Assembly: GCF_016056375.1 (NCBI RefSeq)
Contig: NZ_JAEDAE010000001.1
Span: forward strand, 744,001-808,000
DNA length: 64,000 bases
Origin: Hymenobacter negativus
Lineage (GTDB): Bacteria > Bacteroidota > Bacteroidia > Cytophagales > Hymenobacteraceae
Direction of reading: 5' to 3'
Shown piece after piece: positions 44,277-52,282 of this stretch. Position numbers and translations under genes: made by a program. The notes below the pieces were generated by a model. That model was not told the DNA's origin and did not search any database. It saw only the letters and a program-made list of their open reading frames with translations. Each line of letters opens with the position of its first letter. Position 1 is the stretch's first letter.

Positions 44277-45269
44277 CTATGCGTTGGCGGTTTCTTCCAG
44301 TACGCTTTCGACCCAGCCTTTGCCCCAGTCTTCGAGTTCCTGGGCGCTCCAGAGCTGGGGGTAGAAAATGCGGCGCTGGAACTTGGGAGGCAGGTAGCTG
44401 CGCCAGTTGGTGCCTCCGGTGGCGGCCAAGTCGGCGGGGTTGCGCTGCAGGTAGCGCACCGCCGATTTGAAGTGCATCAGCGGCCAGTTCACGTTCACGC
44501 TAATGTCGAGCTGGCGCAGGGCGCGTAGCAGGCGCGGGTGGTGGCGGTCATCTTCGGGCAGGCGCTGCACCACGGCCCACACGTTGCGGTGGTGGAAGGC
44601 CTCGGCGTGGCGCACCAAGTCAGCGGTGTACTTGCGCTCGAATTCGATGAGCGTGAGGGCTTTGGCACCGCTGGCTTCAATGGTGGCCCCGGCTTTCCAG
44701 TAGATGCAGCCCAGCAGCTCGTCGTAATCGTAGGCCGAAGCCTTGCCCAGGGCCTGCCGCTTGGCTTCGTCAGTGAGGTTTTCGAGGCTGGTGCTGGCAA
44801 TCTCAATCATGCGGTACTGCACGCTCTGGAAGCCCGAAGCGGGCATGAGGGCCATGCGGAAATCGAGAAACTGCTGCTTATCCATGCCGTCGACCATCAC
44901 ATCAAACGAGTCGATGAGGTTGTCGAAATAGCGGTTGATGCGGCCGATGCGCAGCACCACTTCGCCCAGTGTGGGCTGCTTGAGGTCGCCGATTTGCTCA
45001 TACTCACACAGGCAGAGCTTGAAATACAGCTCCGAAATCTGGTGGTACATGATGAAAATCCGCTCGTCGGGCAGGTTGGTGAGCGGGCGCTGGAGGGAGA
45101 GTAAAGTGTCTAGCTCGATATAATCCCAGTAGTTAACGTATTTGGCGTGGTACAGACCTTCGAGGTAGGCGGCCAGGTCTTGGCCATCGGGGGCGTATTT
45201 CTCCTGGAGCCGGCGCAGCTGCGCCAGCACGGCGGGAGAAAACTCCTCCTGGGTGGGAGAGGGGGACAT
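44277..45269 (-). CDS. kynA: Tryptophan 2,3-dioxygenase
   Basis: 330 aa from ATG 45269 (MSPSPTQEEF); the frame runs further upstream but with non-conserved sequence. Heme enzyme that opens the indole ring of tryptophan to N-formylkynurenine, the first step of kynurenine breakdown. Conserved: YVNYWDYIELDTLLSLQ, HQISELYFKLCLCEYEQI, LPASGFQSVQYRMIEI-like block, KYTADLVRHAEAFHHRNVWA (heme-ligand region) and the C-terminal TGGTNWRSYLPP. A promoter-like pair (TTTG, 18 bases, GATATTTG) lies upstream. Other kynurenine genes are not nearby. Confidence 0.95.
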   Translation of the reverse strand: MSPSPTQEEFSPAVLAQLRRLQEKYAPDGQDLAAYLEGLYHAKYVNYWDYIELDTLLSLQRPLTNLPDERIFIMYHQISELYFKLCLCEYEQIGDLKQPTLGEVVLRIGRINRYFDNLIDSFDVMVDGMDKQQFLDFRMALMPASGFQSVQYRMIEIASTSLENLTDEAKRQALGKASAYDYDELLGCIYWKAGATIEASGAKALTLIEFERKYTADLVRHAEAFHHRNVWAVVQRLPEDDRHHPRLLRALRQLDISVNVNWPLMHFKSAVRYLQRNPADLAATGGTNWRSYLPPKFQRRIFYPQLWSAQELEDWGKGWVESVLEETANA

Positions 45270-45319
45270 GAAAATGGAAGTGAGGTGGGATGGTGGGAAA
45301 AGGCTGGGTGGGCCTGCGA

Positions 45320-45349
45320 CAAATATCGTCAGAATACTGACTTTACAAA
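45320..45349 (-). promoter_or_regulatory. Promoter for kynA
   Basis: Minus strand: TTTG at 45346-45349, 18-base spacer, GATATTTG at 45320-45327 (one base off TAnnTTTG). The best -33/-7 pair I found here. Confidence 0.55.
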
Positions 45350-45538
45350 ATGAGATTTTGCGCGGCGTGCCGAACAATCCGCAACCAAAACGGTTGGGGC
45401 GCATCTTTGCCCCCAATCCTGGACGAAAAGAATTTGCCTCGAAAATTTATTGTGTGAAAAGTGCCACGCCCAATAACCGCTTAGTCCGCCGCGCAACCGC
45501 TACTTTTAGCCTTCCAAACCGACCGAAGGCATCTGCCC

Positions 45539-46219
45539 ATGGCTGAAAAATCCAGCATTTTTGATATGATTGGCCCCGTGATGATTGGGCCGAGCTCGTC
45601 GCACACGGCGGGCGTGGTGCGCATTGCGCGGGCCGCTATCCGCATTCTGGGGGCGGTGCCCACCGAGGCCGTGGTTACGTTCTACAACTCGTTTGCCCGC
45701 ACCTATGAGGGGCACGGCTCGGACCGCGCCATCGTGGCCGGCCTGCTGGGCTACGCGCCCGACGATACCCGCATCCGCACCGCGTTCGACCACGCCGAGG
45801 CCGCCGGCCTGCGCTATGTGTTTCAGGGCGTGGGCAATGCCTCCACCATGCACCCCAATACCATCAAGCTGAACTTGCTGGATGGCGCTACCGGCCGCCG
45901 CGTGGAAGTGGTGGGCCAGAGCCGGGGCGGCGGCGTGATTCGCATTGTGGAAGTGGATGGCTTCCCGGCCGATTTTTCGGGCGCGCTGCACACGCTCATC
46001 ATCGATGCCGATGATGTGCCCGGTTCCATTGCCTTCATTGCCTCGGTCATCGCCCACGACCAGTGCAACATCGCCACCATGATGGTGAGCCGCAAGGGCC
46101 GCAACGACGCCGCCCGGCAGTTCATTGAAATGGACAGCCCGATTAAAGAAATAACCCTCACCTACCTCCGGCAGCTGAGCTGGGTGCAGGGAATCACTTA
46201 CATTCCGACGCTGGACTAA
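45539..46219 (+). CDS. sdaAB: L-serine dehydratase, beta subunit (Fe-S type)
   Basis: 226 aa. Part of the iron-sulfur L-serine deaminase that makes pyruvate and ammonia. Conserved: FDMIGPVMIGPSSSHTAGVV, YNSFARTYEGHGSDRAIVAG, HPNTIKLNLL and a C-terminal ACT domain (HTLIIDADDVPGSIAFIASV, CNIATMMVSR). The alpha subunit gene is not nearby. Divergent from kynA with a partial promoter-like TACTTTTA upstream. Links to amino-acid breakdown with its neighbour. Confidence 0.95.
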   Translation: MAEKSSIFDMIGPVMIGPSSSHTAGVVRIARAAIRILGAVPTEAVVTFYNSFARTYEGHGSDRAIVAGLLGYAPDDTRIRTAFDHAEAAGLRYVFQGVGNASTMHPNTIKLNLLDGATGRRVEVVGQSRGGGVIRIVEVDGFPADFSGALHTLIIDADDVPGSIAFIASVIAHDQCNIATMMVSRKGRNDAARQFIEMDSPIKEITLTYLRQLSWVQGITYIPTLD

Positions 46220-46288
46220 GGCCCGGCCGTGTAATAAAGCCGTTCCGAAACCGATTATGCTACCACCACGCACCCAATTTTCTGCAAA

Positions 46289-47824
46289 ATGAAAACGAGG
46301 ATACCCATTGCTGCCTATTCGCCCCGGGCACTGGCCCTGGCCGGGCTGGGGCTGAACCTGCTGCTGGCGTCCGCCGCGCAGGCCCAAACGCCGGCCGCTC
46401 CGGCAGCGCCGCCCTCCAGCGCCCCCGCCCAAGCCGTGCCCACCGGCCCCTGGACGCTGCAAGGCGCCGTGGACTATGCCCTGGCCCATAATCTGAACGT
46501 GCGCCTAAGCGAGCTGCAGGCCCAAAACAACCAGCAGGTGCTGCGCCAGAGCCGCGCCGCGCTGCTGCCCTCGGTCAACCTGAGCGGCTCGCAGTCATGG
46601 CAGTATGGCACGAGCGTGAACCCGCTCACCTATGAGTTTCAGAACAGCACCGTGCGGGCCAATAACTTTGCCGGGGTGGCGCAGCTCACGCTGTTTCAGG
46701 GATTTCAGTTGCGTAACACCATCCGGCGCAACGACCTGGACTACAAGGCCAGCCTGGCCGATATTGAAAAGGCCCGGAACGACCTGAGCCTGAACGTGGC
46801 GTCGGCCTTTCTGCAGCTGGTGCTGGCCCAGGAGCTGGTGCGTGCCAACCAAACCCGCGTGGCCAGCGACCAGGAGCAGATTGCCCGCACGAAGATTTTA
46901 CTCAAGGCCGGCAGCATTCCGGAAAGTACGCTGCTCGACAGCCAGTCGCAGCTGGCCACCGACGAGCTGAACGTGGTGACGGCCCAGAACCAGGCCGACC
47001 TGGCCCGGCTGTCGCTGCTGCAATTCATGAACATCGACCCGGCCAACGCGGGCGGGTTCGCCATTGCCGTGCCCCAGCTACCCGACCCCGACGAGGAGGG
47101 CACCCTGGCACTGGATTTGAACGCCACGTACCAAACCGCGGCCAGCAACCTACCCGAGATTCGGGCGGCTGAGCTGCGCGTGCAAAGCGCCCGCCGGGGC
47201 ACTGACCTGGCCCGCGGTGGCTACTACCCGCGCCTGGCCCTGACGGGGCAGGTATTCTCGGGCTATTCGTCGGTGCGGACGGTTAACTCGATTGGCACCG
47301 ACTCGACGGCCCGGCGCACCACGTTTTTCGTGAACAACGGCGGCGTGCAGACCCCGCTCAGCGTGCTGACGTACCAGCGCAACATCATCAGCCTGCCGCA
47401 GGGCTTTTGGGACCAGCTGGACAAGAACCTGGGCCAACAGGTGGCGCTGCAGCTCAACATTCCGATTCTGAACGGCTTGCAGGTGCGCACCGGTGTGCAG
47501 CGCGCCGTTATCAACGAGCAGGCCCAGACCGTGCGCGCCGAGCAGGCCCGCCTCACGCTGCGCCAAAGCATCGAGCAGGCCTACGCCGATGCCCGCGCCG
47601 CTCAGCTGCAATACGCGGCGGCCAAGCGGCAGGTGGTGGCCCTCACGCTCACGCAGCGCAACTCGGAAATCCGCTTCAACAACGGCCTGCTGAACGGCAC
47701 CGAATTCAACATCGCCAAAAATAACCTCACGTTCGCCGAGTCGAACCGGATTCAGGCCAAGTACAGCTTCATTTTCCGCCGCAAGGTGCTCGACTTCTAC
47801 CAGGGCAAGCCACTTTCACTCTAA
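46289..47824 (+). CDS. TolC-family outer-membrane efflux protein
   Basis: 511 aa. Signal peptide (about 1-33, LLLASAAQAQ), a short Ala/Pro-rich linker, then the OEP repeats: LQGAVDYALAHNLNVRLSEL, LPSVNLSGSQSW, DIEKARNDLSLNVASAFLQL and the second repeat VQSARRGTDLARGGYYPRLA with RLTLRQSIEQAYADARAAQL. It forms the outer-membrane channel of a tripartite export pump. A HlyD-type adaptor gene follows after an inverted repeat; no inner-membrane permease is next to them. Confidence 0.93.
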   Translation: MKTRIPIAAYSPRALALAGLGLNLLLASAAQAQTPAAPAAPPSSAPAQAVPTGPWTLQGAVDYALAHNLNVRLSELQAQNNQQVLRQSRAALLPSVNLSGSQSWQYGTSVNPLTYEFQNSTVRANNFAGVAQLTLFQGFQLRNTIRRNDLDYKASLADIEKARNDLSLNVASAFLQLVLAQELVRANQTRVASDQEQIARTKILLKAGSIPESTLLDSQSQLATDELNVVTAQNQADLARLSLLQFMNIDPANAGGFAIAVPQLPDPDEEGTLALDLNATYQTAASNLPEIRAAELRVQSARRGTDLARGGYYPRLALTGQVFSGYSSVRTVNSIGTDSTARRTTFFVNNGGVQTPLSVLTYQRNIISLPQGFWDQLDKNLGQQVALQLNIPILNGLQVRTGVQRAVINEQAQTVRAEQARLTLRQSIEQAYADARAAQLQYAAAKRQVVALTLTQRNSEIRFNNGLLNGTEFNIAKNNLTFAESNRIQAKYSFIFRRKVLDFYQGKPLSL

Positions 47825-47825
47825 T

Positions 47826-47906
47826 CATTTAACAATTAACATTTATCATTTAACAGGCACGTCGGCGTGGCCGGGCTGTTAGATGTTAATTGATAAATGT
47901 TGAATG
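47826..47906. repeat. Inverted repeat of the CATTTAACAATTAACATTT type
   Basis: Arms of 31 bases (47826-47856 and 47876-47906) that are imperfect reverse complements around a 19-base loop. The left arm shares 30 identical bases with the repeat at 56027-56146. It lies between tolC and the adaptor gene. Confidence 0.88.
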
Positions 47907-47913
47907 AAAATCC

Positions 47914-49323
47914 ATGAAAAACAACCGTTTACTGTACATTTTAGGAGGGTTGGTGTTGGTGCTCATCGTGGGCTACACCGTGGCGAAGAAGAAGGGCTGG
48001 GTGGGCAAAGTGCCCGGCGTGGAAGTGCTGGTGGCCAAGGCCGGCCCGGCCAACATTGTGGAGAAGGTGAGCGCCTCGGGCAAGGTGCAGCCCGAAACCG
48101 AAGTGAAAATCTCGCCTGACGTGTCCGGCGAAATCACCGAGCTGTATGTGCAGGAAGGCGATTCTGTGCGCAAGGGCCAGTTGCTGCTCCGCATTCGCCC
48201 CGATAACTACCAGGCCCAGGTGGCCATGCAGAGCGCCCAGGTCGGCACCCAGCGCGCCAACGTGGGCCAGGCCCAGGCCCGCCTCCAGCAGCTCATGGCT
48301 TCGGCCAAGCAAACGGAGCTGACCTTCCGCCGCAACGCCTCGCTGTATAAGCAAAAGGTGATTTCGCAGGCCGACTACGAAGCCAGCCAGGCCGCCTACA
48401 ACGCCTCACAGGAGGAAATCAACAGCGCCAGGCAAACCATCCGGGCCTCGCAAAGCACCGTGAATGCGGCTTCGGCCTCGCTGGAAGAAGCCCGCAAAAA
48501 CCTTAACAAAACCACGATTTACGCGCCCGTGAGCGGCACCATCAGCAAGCTCAACGTGAAGAAGGGCGAGCGTGTGGTGGGCACCACCCAGATGGCCGGT
48601 ACCGAAATCATGCGCATTGCCAACCTCAACAACATGGAGGTGCGCGTGAACGTGAACGAGAACGATGTGAACAACGTGAGCATTGGCGACTCTGTGGAAG
48701 TGGAAGTGGACGCCTACAGCAACAAGGACGAGAAGTTCCGCGGCCTCGTGACCAACATTGCTAACACGGCCAAGGACGCCCTCACGGCCGAAGCCGTCAC
48801 CGAGTTTGAGGTGCGCATTCGGCTGCTGCCCGAGAGCTACCAGCACCTGCTGCGCAACGTGCGCGGCCATATCGTGGTGCCGTTCCGCCCGGGCATGACG
48901 GCTTCGGTCGACATCATCACCGACCGCAAAAGCGGCGTGCTGAGCGTGCCGCTGGCCGCCGTGACCACCCGCTCGGACTCGGCCAAAACCGAAAATGCCA
49001 AGAACGGACCGCGCGTGGGCGGCAGCCGGGGCAGCGGCACCGCCACGGCCGTTGACCCTACTGCGACCACCAAAAAGGCCGACATTCAGGAAGTGGTATT
49101 CGTGGTGAAGGATGGCAAAGCAGTGATGACGCCGGTGAAAACTGGCATCAGCGACTTCCAGAACATTGAGATACTGAGCGGCGTGCCGGCCGGGGCGCAG
49201 ATAGTGCGCGGGCCATTCCGAGCCGTAGCGAAAACCCTGAAAGATGGCGCGGTGGTGGACATCAAAGACGAGAAAACGCTCAATAAAGAAGGGCTGAAAG
49301 AAGGCCCCGACGACGCCAAATAA
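47914..49323 (+). CDS. HlyD/MacA-type periplasmic adaptor protein
   Basis: 469 aa. One N-terminal membrane anchor (YILGGLVLVLIVGYTVAKK), then the adaptor core: barrel-sandwich/lipoyl half (VQPETEVKISPDVSGEITEL and YAPVSGTISKLNVKKGERV), a coiled-coil hairpin (about 95-190), and a beta-barrel domain (VRVNVNENDVNNVSIGDSVE). RND/ABC-type efflux adaptor for a TolC channel (tolC lies 90 bases upstream). The partner permease (MacB or RND) is not adjacent. A terminator-like hairpin follows. Confidence 0.93.
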   Translation: MKNNRLLYILGGLVLVLIVGYTVAKKKGWVGKVPGVEVLVAKAGPANIVEKVSASGKVQPETEVKISPDVSGEITELYVQEGDSVRKGQLLLRIRPDNYQAQVAMQSAQVGTQRANVGQAQARLQQLMASAKQTELTFRRNASLYKQKVISQADYEASQAAYNASQEEINSARQTIRASQSTVNAASASLEEARKNLNKTTIYAPVSGTISKLNVKKGERVVGTTQMAGTEIMRIANLNNMEVRVNVNENDVNNVSIGDSVEVEVDAYSNKDEKFRGLVTNIANTAKDALTAEAVTEFEVRIRLLPESYQHLLRNVRGHIVVPFRPGMTASVDIITDRKSGVLSVPLAAVTTRSDSAKTENAKNGPRVGGSRGSGTATAVDPTATTKKADIQEVVFVVKDGKAVMTPVKTGISDFQNIEILSGVPAGAQIVRGPFRAVAKTLKDGAVVDIKDEKTLNKEGLKEGPDDAK

Positions 49324-49341
49324 CTTCGTTCTACCGTACGT

Positions 49342-49378
49342 GCAAAACTCCTCTTCCGGCTTGGGAGAGGAGTTTTGC
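49342..49378 (+). terminator. Terminator-like hairpin after the adaptor gene
   Basis: Perfect 13-bp stem GCAAAACTCCTCT / AGAGGAGTTTTGC; the T-run is short. Confidence 0.6.
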
Positions 49379-49421
49379 CGTTATTGCACCCAATTCTCTG
49401 CCTTATCCCCACCCATCTCCT

Positions 49422-50411
49422 TTGGAAAAAATTGCCATGCTCGGCGGCGGCTCCTGGGCCACCGCACTCGTTAAAATCCTCAGCGAAAACGGCGCCCGCG
49501 TGGACTGGTGGCTGCGTTCTAAAGAGGACGTGCAGCACCTGCTGCGCACCCGCCACAACCCGCGCTACCTCTCGGCCGTGCAGTTCGACCTGAACCGCGT
49601 GTACCCCACCACCGACCTGGAAGATGCCATTGAGGAAGCCGACTGGCTGGTGCTAGCCGTACCGGCCGCCTTCGTGCAGCCCGTACTCGACAAGCTGGAC
49701 CGTGACGCGCTGAAGCACAAAAACGTGATTTCCGCCATTAAGGGCATGATTCCGAGCAAAAACCAGCTCGTGACCGACTACGTGGCCGAGCGTTTCCGGC
49801 TGCCGCGCACGCAGTTGGGCGTGATTGCCGGCCCGTGCCACGCCGAGGAAGTGGCGCTGGAAAAACAGAGCTACCTCACCATCGGCTCGCCCGATGCGGG
49901 GCTGGCGCTGGCCTTCTGCGAGCTGCTGCGCAACCGCTTCGTGAGCGCGCACCCGGCCACCGACCTCGACGGCATCGAATACTGCGCCGTGATGAAAAAC
50001 ATTATTGCCCTCACCGGCGGCATTGCCCACGGCCTGGGCTATGGCGACAATTTCCTGGCCGTGCTGGTCAGCAACGCGGTGCAGGAAATCCGCCGCTTTC
50101 TGCAGGCCATCAACCCGCAGCCGCGCGACCTGTCGGCCTCGGCCTACCTCGGCGATTTGTTGGTGACGGCCTATTCGCAGTTCTCGCGCAACCGCACCTT
50201 CGGCAGCATGGTAGGGCGTGGTTACACGGTGAAGTCGGCCCAGCTGGAAATGAACATGATTGCCGAAGGCTACTACGCCGTGAAATCCATCCACGAGCTG
50301 AATAAGAAGCTCAAAGTGAACATGCCGATAACGGAGGCCGCGTATAATATTCTATACGAGCGGAGTTCCCCGGCCGTGGAGATGGATATTCTGAAAGAGA
50401 AGCTGCGGTAG
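49422..50411 (+). CDS. gpsA: Glycerol-3-phosphate dehydrogenase [NAD(P)+]
   Basis: 329 aa. Makes glycerol-3-phosphate for phospholipid synthesis. Visible: the nucleotide-binding GGGSWATALVKIL near residue 8, GPCHAEEVALEKQSYLTIGS, the catalytic Lys in EYCAVMKNIIALTGG, the helical DNFLAVLVSNAVQEIRRF and MVGRGYTVKSAQLEMNMIAE. The TTG at 49422 restores the conserved EKIAMLGGGSW start; ATG 49437 would cut into it. Confidence 0.95.
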   Translation: MEKIAMLGGGSWATALVKILSENGARVDWWLRSKEDVQHLLRTRHNPRYLSAVQFDLNRVYPTTDLEDAIEEADWLVLAVPAAFVQPVLDKLDRDALKHKNVISAIKGMIPSKNQLVTDYVAERFRLPRTQLGVIAGPCHAEEVALEKQSYLTIGSPDAGLALAFCELLRNRFVSAHPATDLDGIEYCAVMKNIIALTGGIAHGLGYGDNFLAVLVSNAVQEIRRFLQAINPQPRDLSASAYLGDLLVTAYSQFSRNRTFGSMVGRGYTVKSAQLEMNMIAEGYYAVKSIHELNKKLKVNMPITEAAYNILYERSSPAVEMDILKEKLR

Positions 50412-50452
50412 AAATGGCTTAATAAACTTTCTTGAATCATTAATTAATAACT

Positions 50453-50866
50453 ATGGGTGCTTGGGGAATAGGAAACTTGGATAATGATACAGCCTCAGAT
50501 TTCATAGGGGATTTTCGGGACAATCCCAGTTCGGCCTCGTTAGTAGAAATTTTGGTGCGTGTTAATGACACAGCGTTGAGTGATAAATATCTTGACGCGA
50601 GTGATTGTGAGGAAGCTCTAGTTGCTGTTGAAATCATTGCAGCTTCTCGCAAAAAACCTGTATCGAATTTCCCTGATGACATTCGTCAGTTGGTTGTTGG
50701 GGCTGGATGGGAGAAGTTTCCAGACTATGAAAAGTTCTTGAATCTAGCTGTAAGAGCAGTTTGGTTTATCAGAGAGGAATCTGAATTGCAAGAGCTATGG
50801 GAGGAAGCAGGGGAACTTGAGGAATGGCGGGAAGTGCAGGAAAATCTCCTTAAACGATTGGAATAA
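50453..50866 (+). CDS. DUF4259 domain protein
   Basis: 137 aa. MGAWGIGNLDNDTASDFIGD is the family's typical start (MGAWG with a later ND.A.DF pattern), and LVAVEIIAA and VWFIREESELQELW continue it. Function unknown. Hand-counted lines are 43-47% G+C, well below the flanks, so it is a good candidate for recent gain. Flanked by gpsA and a GT2 gene with short gaps. Confidence 0.85.
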   Translation: MGAWGIGNLDNDTASDFIGDFRDNPSSASLVEILVRVNDTALSDKYLDASDCEEALVAVEIIAASRKKPVSNFPDDIRQLVVGAGWEKFPDYEKFLNLAVRAVWFIREESELQELWEEAGELEEWREVQENLLKRLE

Positions 50867-50893
50867 CTTCTTGATTTCGCGTCTAATTTTTCT

Positions 50894-51766
50894 ATGAAAA
50901 TCGTCGGCTTCACCTTCGTCCGCAATGCCATCAAATACGATTACCCTGTCCTCGAAAGCATCAATTCCCTGCTGCCACTCTGTGATGAGATAGTAGTAGC
51001 CGTAGGCAATTCGGAAGATGATACGCTGGGCTTGATTCAGCAAATCAACTCTCCCAAAATCCGCATCATCGAAACGGTATGGGACGACTCTTTGCGCGAG
51101 GGCGGCCGGGTGCTGGCCGTGGAAACCGACAAGGCCTTGGGCGCCGTGCCCGCCGATGCCGACTGGGCCATCTACCTGCAAGCCGATGAGGTGCTGCACG
51201 AGGCCGACTACGCGGCCATTCGGGCCGGTATGGAGCGCTGGAAGGATGATAAATCGGTGCAGGGCCTGCTGCTGAACTACCGTCATTTCTACGGTTCTTA
51301 CGACTACGTTGGCGATTCCTACCGCTGGTACCGGCGCGAAATCCGCATTGTGCGGCCTGGCATTGGGGTGGCTTCGTACCGTGACGCACAGGGCTTTCGG
51401 CTGGCCGATAACAGCAAGCTGCATGTGAAGCTGCTCGATGCCACCGTGCACCACTACGGCTGGGTGAAAACGCCCGCCGCCATGCAGCGCAAGCAGGAAA
51501 CTTTCAACAAGCTGTGGCATTCCGATGAGTGGGTGGCCCAGCACGTGGCTCCCGCCGAGGAGTTCGACTACAGTCAGGTCGACTCGCTGCAACGCTTCAC
51601 CGGCACGCATCCGCAGGTGATGCTAGGCCGCATCCAGCAGCAAAACTGGCGTTACGAGCACGACATGAGTCGTAACCAGCACCGTTTCAAGGACAAATTC
51701 AAGCGCTGGCTGGAGCAGCTGACGGGCTACCGGCTGGGCGAGTACCGCAACTATAAGCTCATCTAA
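50894..51766 (+). CDS. Family 2 glycosyltransferase-like protein
   Basis: 290 aa. Opening IVGFTFVRNAIKYDYPVLES and CDEIVVAVGNSEDDT are GT-A/GT2 features, and WAIYLQADEVLHEADYA holds the acidic (ADE-type) nucleotide-sugar/metal site in place of DxD. The C-terminal half is longer than the core fold and includes YRWYRREIRIVRPG. Soluble, no membrane segment. Acceptor unknown. The 5' 170 bases are lower in G+C like the DUF4259 gene before it. The EamA gene starts 4 bases after the stop. Confidence 0.88.
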   Translation: MKIVGFTFVRNAIKYDYPVLESINSLLPLCDEIVVAVGNSEDDTLGLIQQINSPKIRIIETVWDDSLREGGRVLAVETDKALGAVPADADWAIYLQADEVLHEADYAAIRAGMERWKDDKSVQGLLLNYRHFYGSYDYVGDSYRWYRREIRIVRPGIGVASYRDAQGFRLADNSKLHVKLLDATVHHYGWVKTPAAMQRKQETFNKLWHSDEWVAQHVAPAEEFDYSQVDSLQRFTGTHPQVMLGRIQQQNWRYEHDMSRNQHRFKDKFKRWLEQLTGYRLGEYRNYKLI

Positions 51767-51770
51767 TACC

Positions 51771-52202
51771 ATGATGAACTGGCTGCCGCTGGCGCTGCTC
51801 ACGGCCCTGTGCCTGGCGCTCTACAATTTCTTCATCAAGCTGGCCGCCGACCACGTGCCGCCGGCCGTGGGCGCGGTGGTGCTGCAGCTGGTGGCCGCTG
51901 CCCTCGGGGCCGTGTGGCTGCTGAAACTGAAGCTGCAGGGCCAGCCGCTGGCCGTATCGGGCAAGGGGCTGGCCTGGGCGGTGCTGGCCGGGCTGGGCGT
52001 GGGCCTGGCCGAAATTCTCACTTTTGTGGTGTTTCAGCGCGGGGTAAATTCCTCGGTGGGTACGCCCGTGATTGTGGGCGGCTCGGTGCTGCTCACGGCT
52101 GTGCTGGGCTTGGTGGTGCTGCGCGAGGCGCTGACATTGCCGCAGGTCGGCGGCCTGCTGCTGATTGTGGCCGGAATCGCGCTGCTGGCGAGAGGGCATT
52201 GA
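51771..52202 (+). CDS. Small EamA/DMT-superfamily membrane protein
   Basis: 143 aa with four membrane helices (one EamA unit of the drug/metabolite transporter superfamily), as in small multidrug-resistance-like or half-size DMT proteins: LALLTALCLALYNFFIKLAA, GAVVLQLVAAALGAVWLL, GKGLAWAVLAGLGVGLAEIL and VLLTAVLGLVVLREALTLPQ. It would need to dimerise. Directly behind the GT2 gene (4-base gap), so translated together. Confidence 0.85.
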   Translation: MMNWLPLALLTALCLALYNFFIKLAADHVPPAVGAVVLQLVAAALGAVWLLKLKLQGQPLAVSGKGLAWAVLAGLGVGLAEILTFVVFQRGVNSSVGTPVIVGGSVLLTAVLGLVVLREALTLPQVGGLLLIVAGIALLARGH

Positions 52203-52204
52203 TT

Positions 52205-52281
52205 GTCATTCCGACGCAGGAGGAATCTGAGGATTGTCGTTCATCAATTTCCGCCAGATTCCTCACTGCGTTTGGAATGAC
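52205..52281. repeat. Imperfect inverted repeat of the GTCATTCCGACG type
   Basis: Left arm 52205-52229 and right arm 52255-52281 pair with two small mismatched regions around a 25-base loop. It fills the space between the convergent EamA gene and the GT-C-like gene, whose stop is 2 bases after. Confidence 0.8.
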
Positions 52282-52282
52282 A

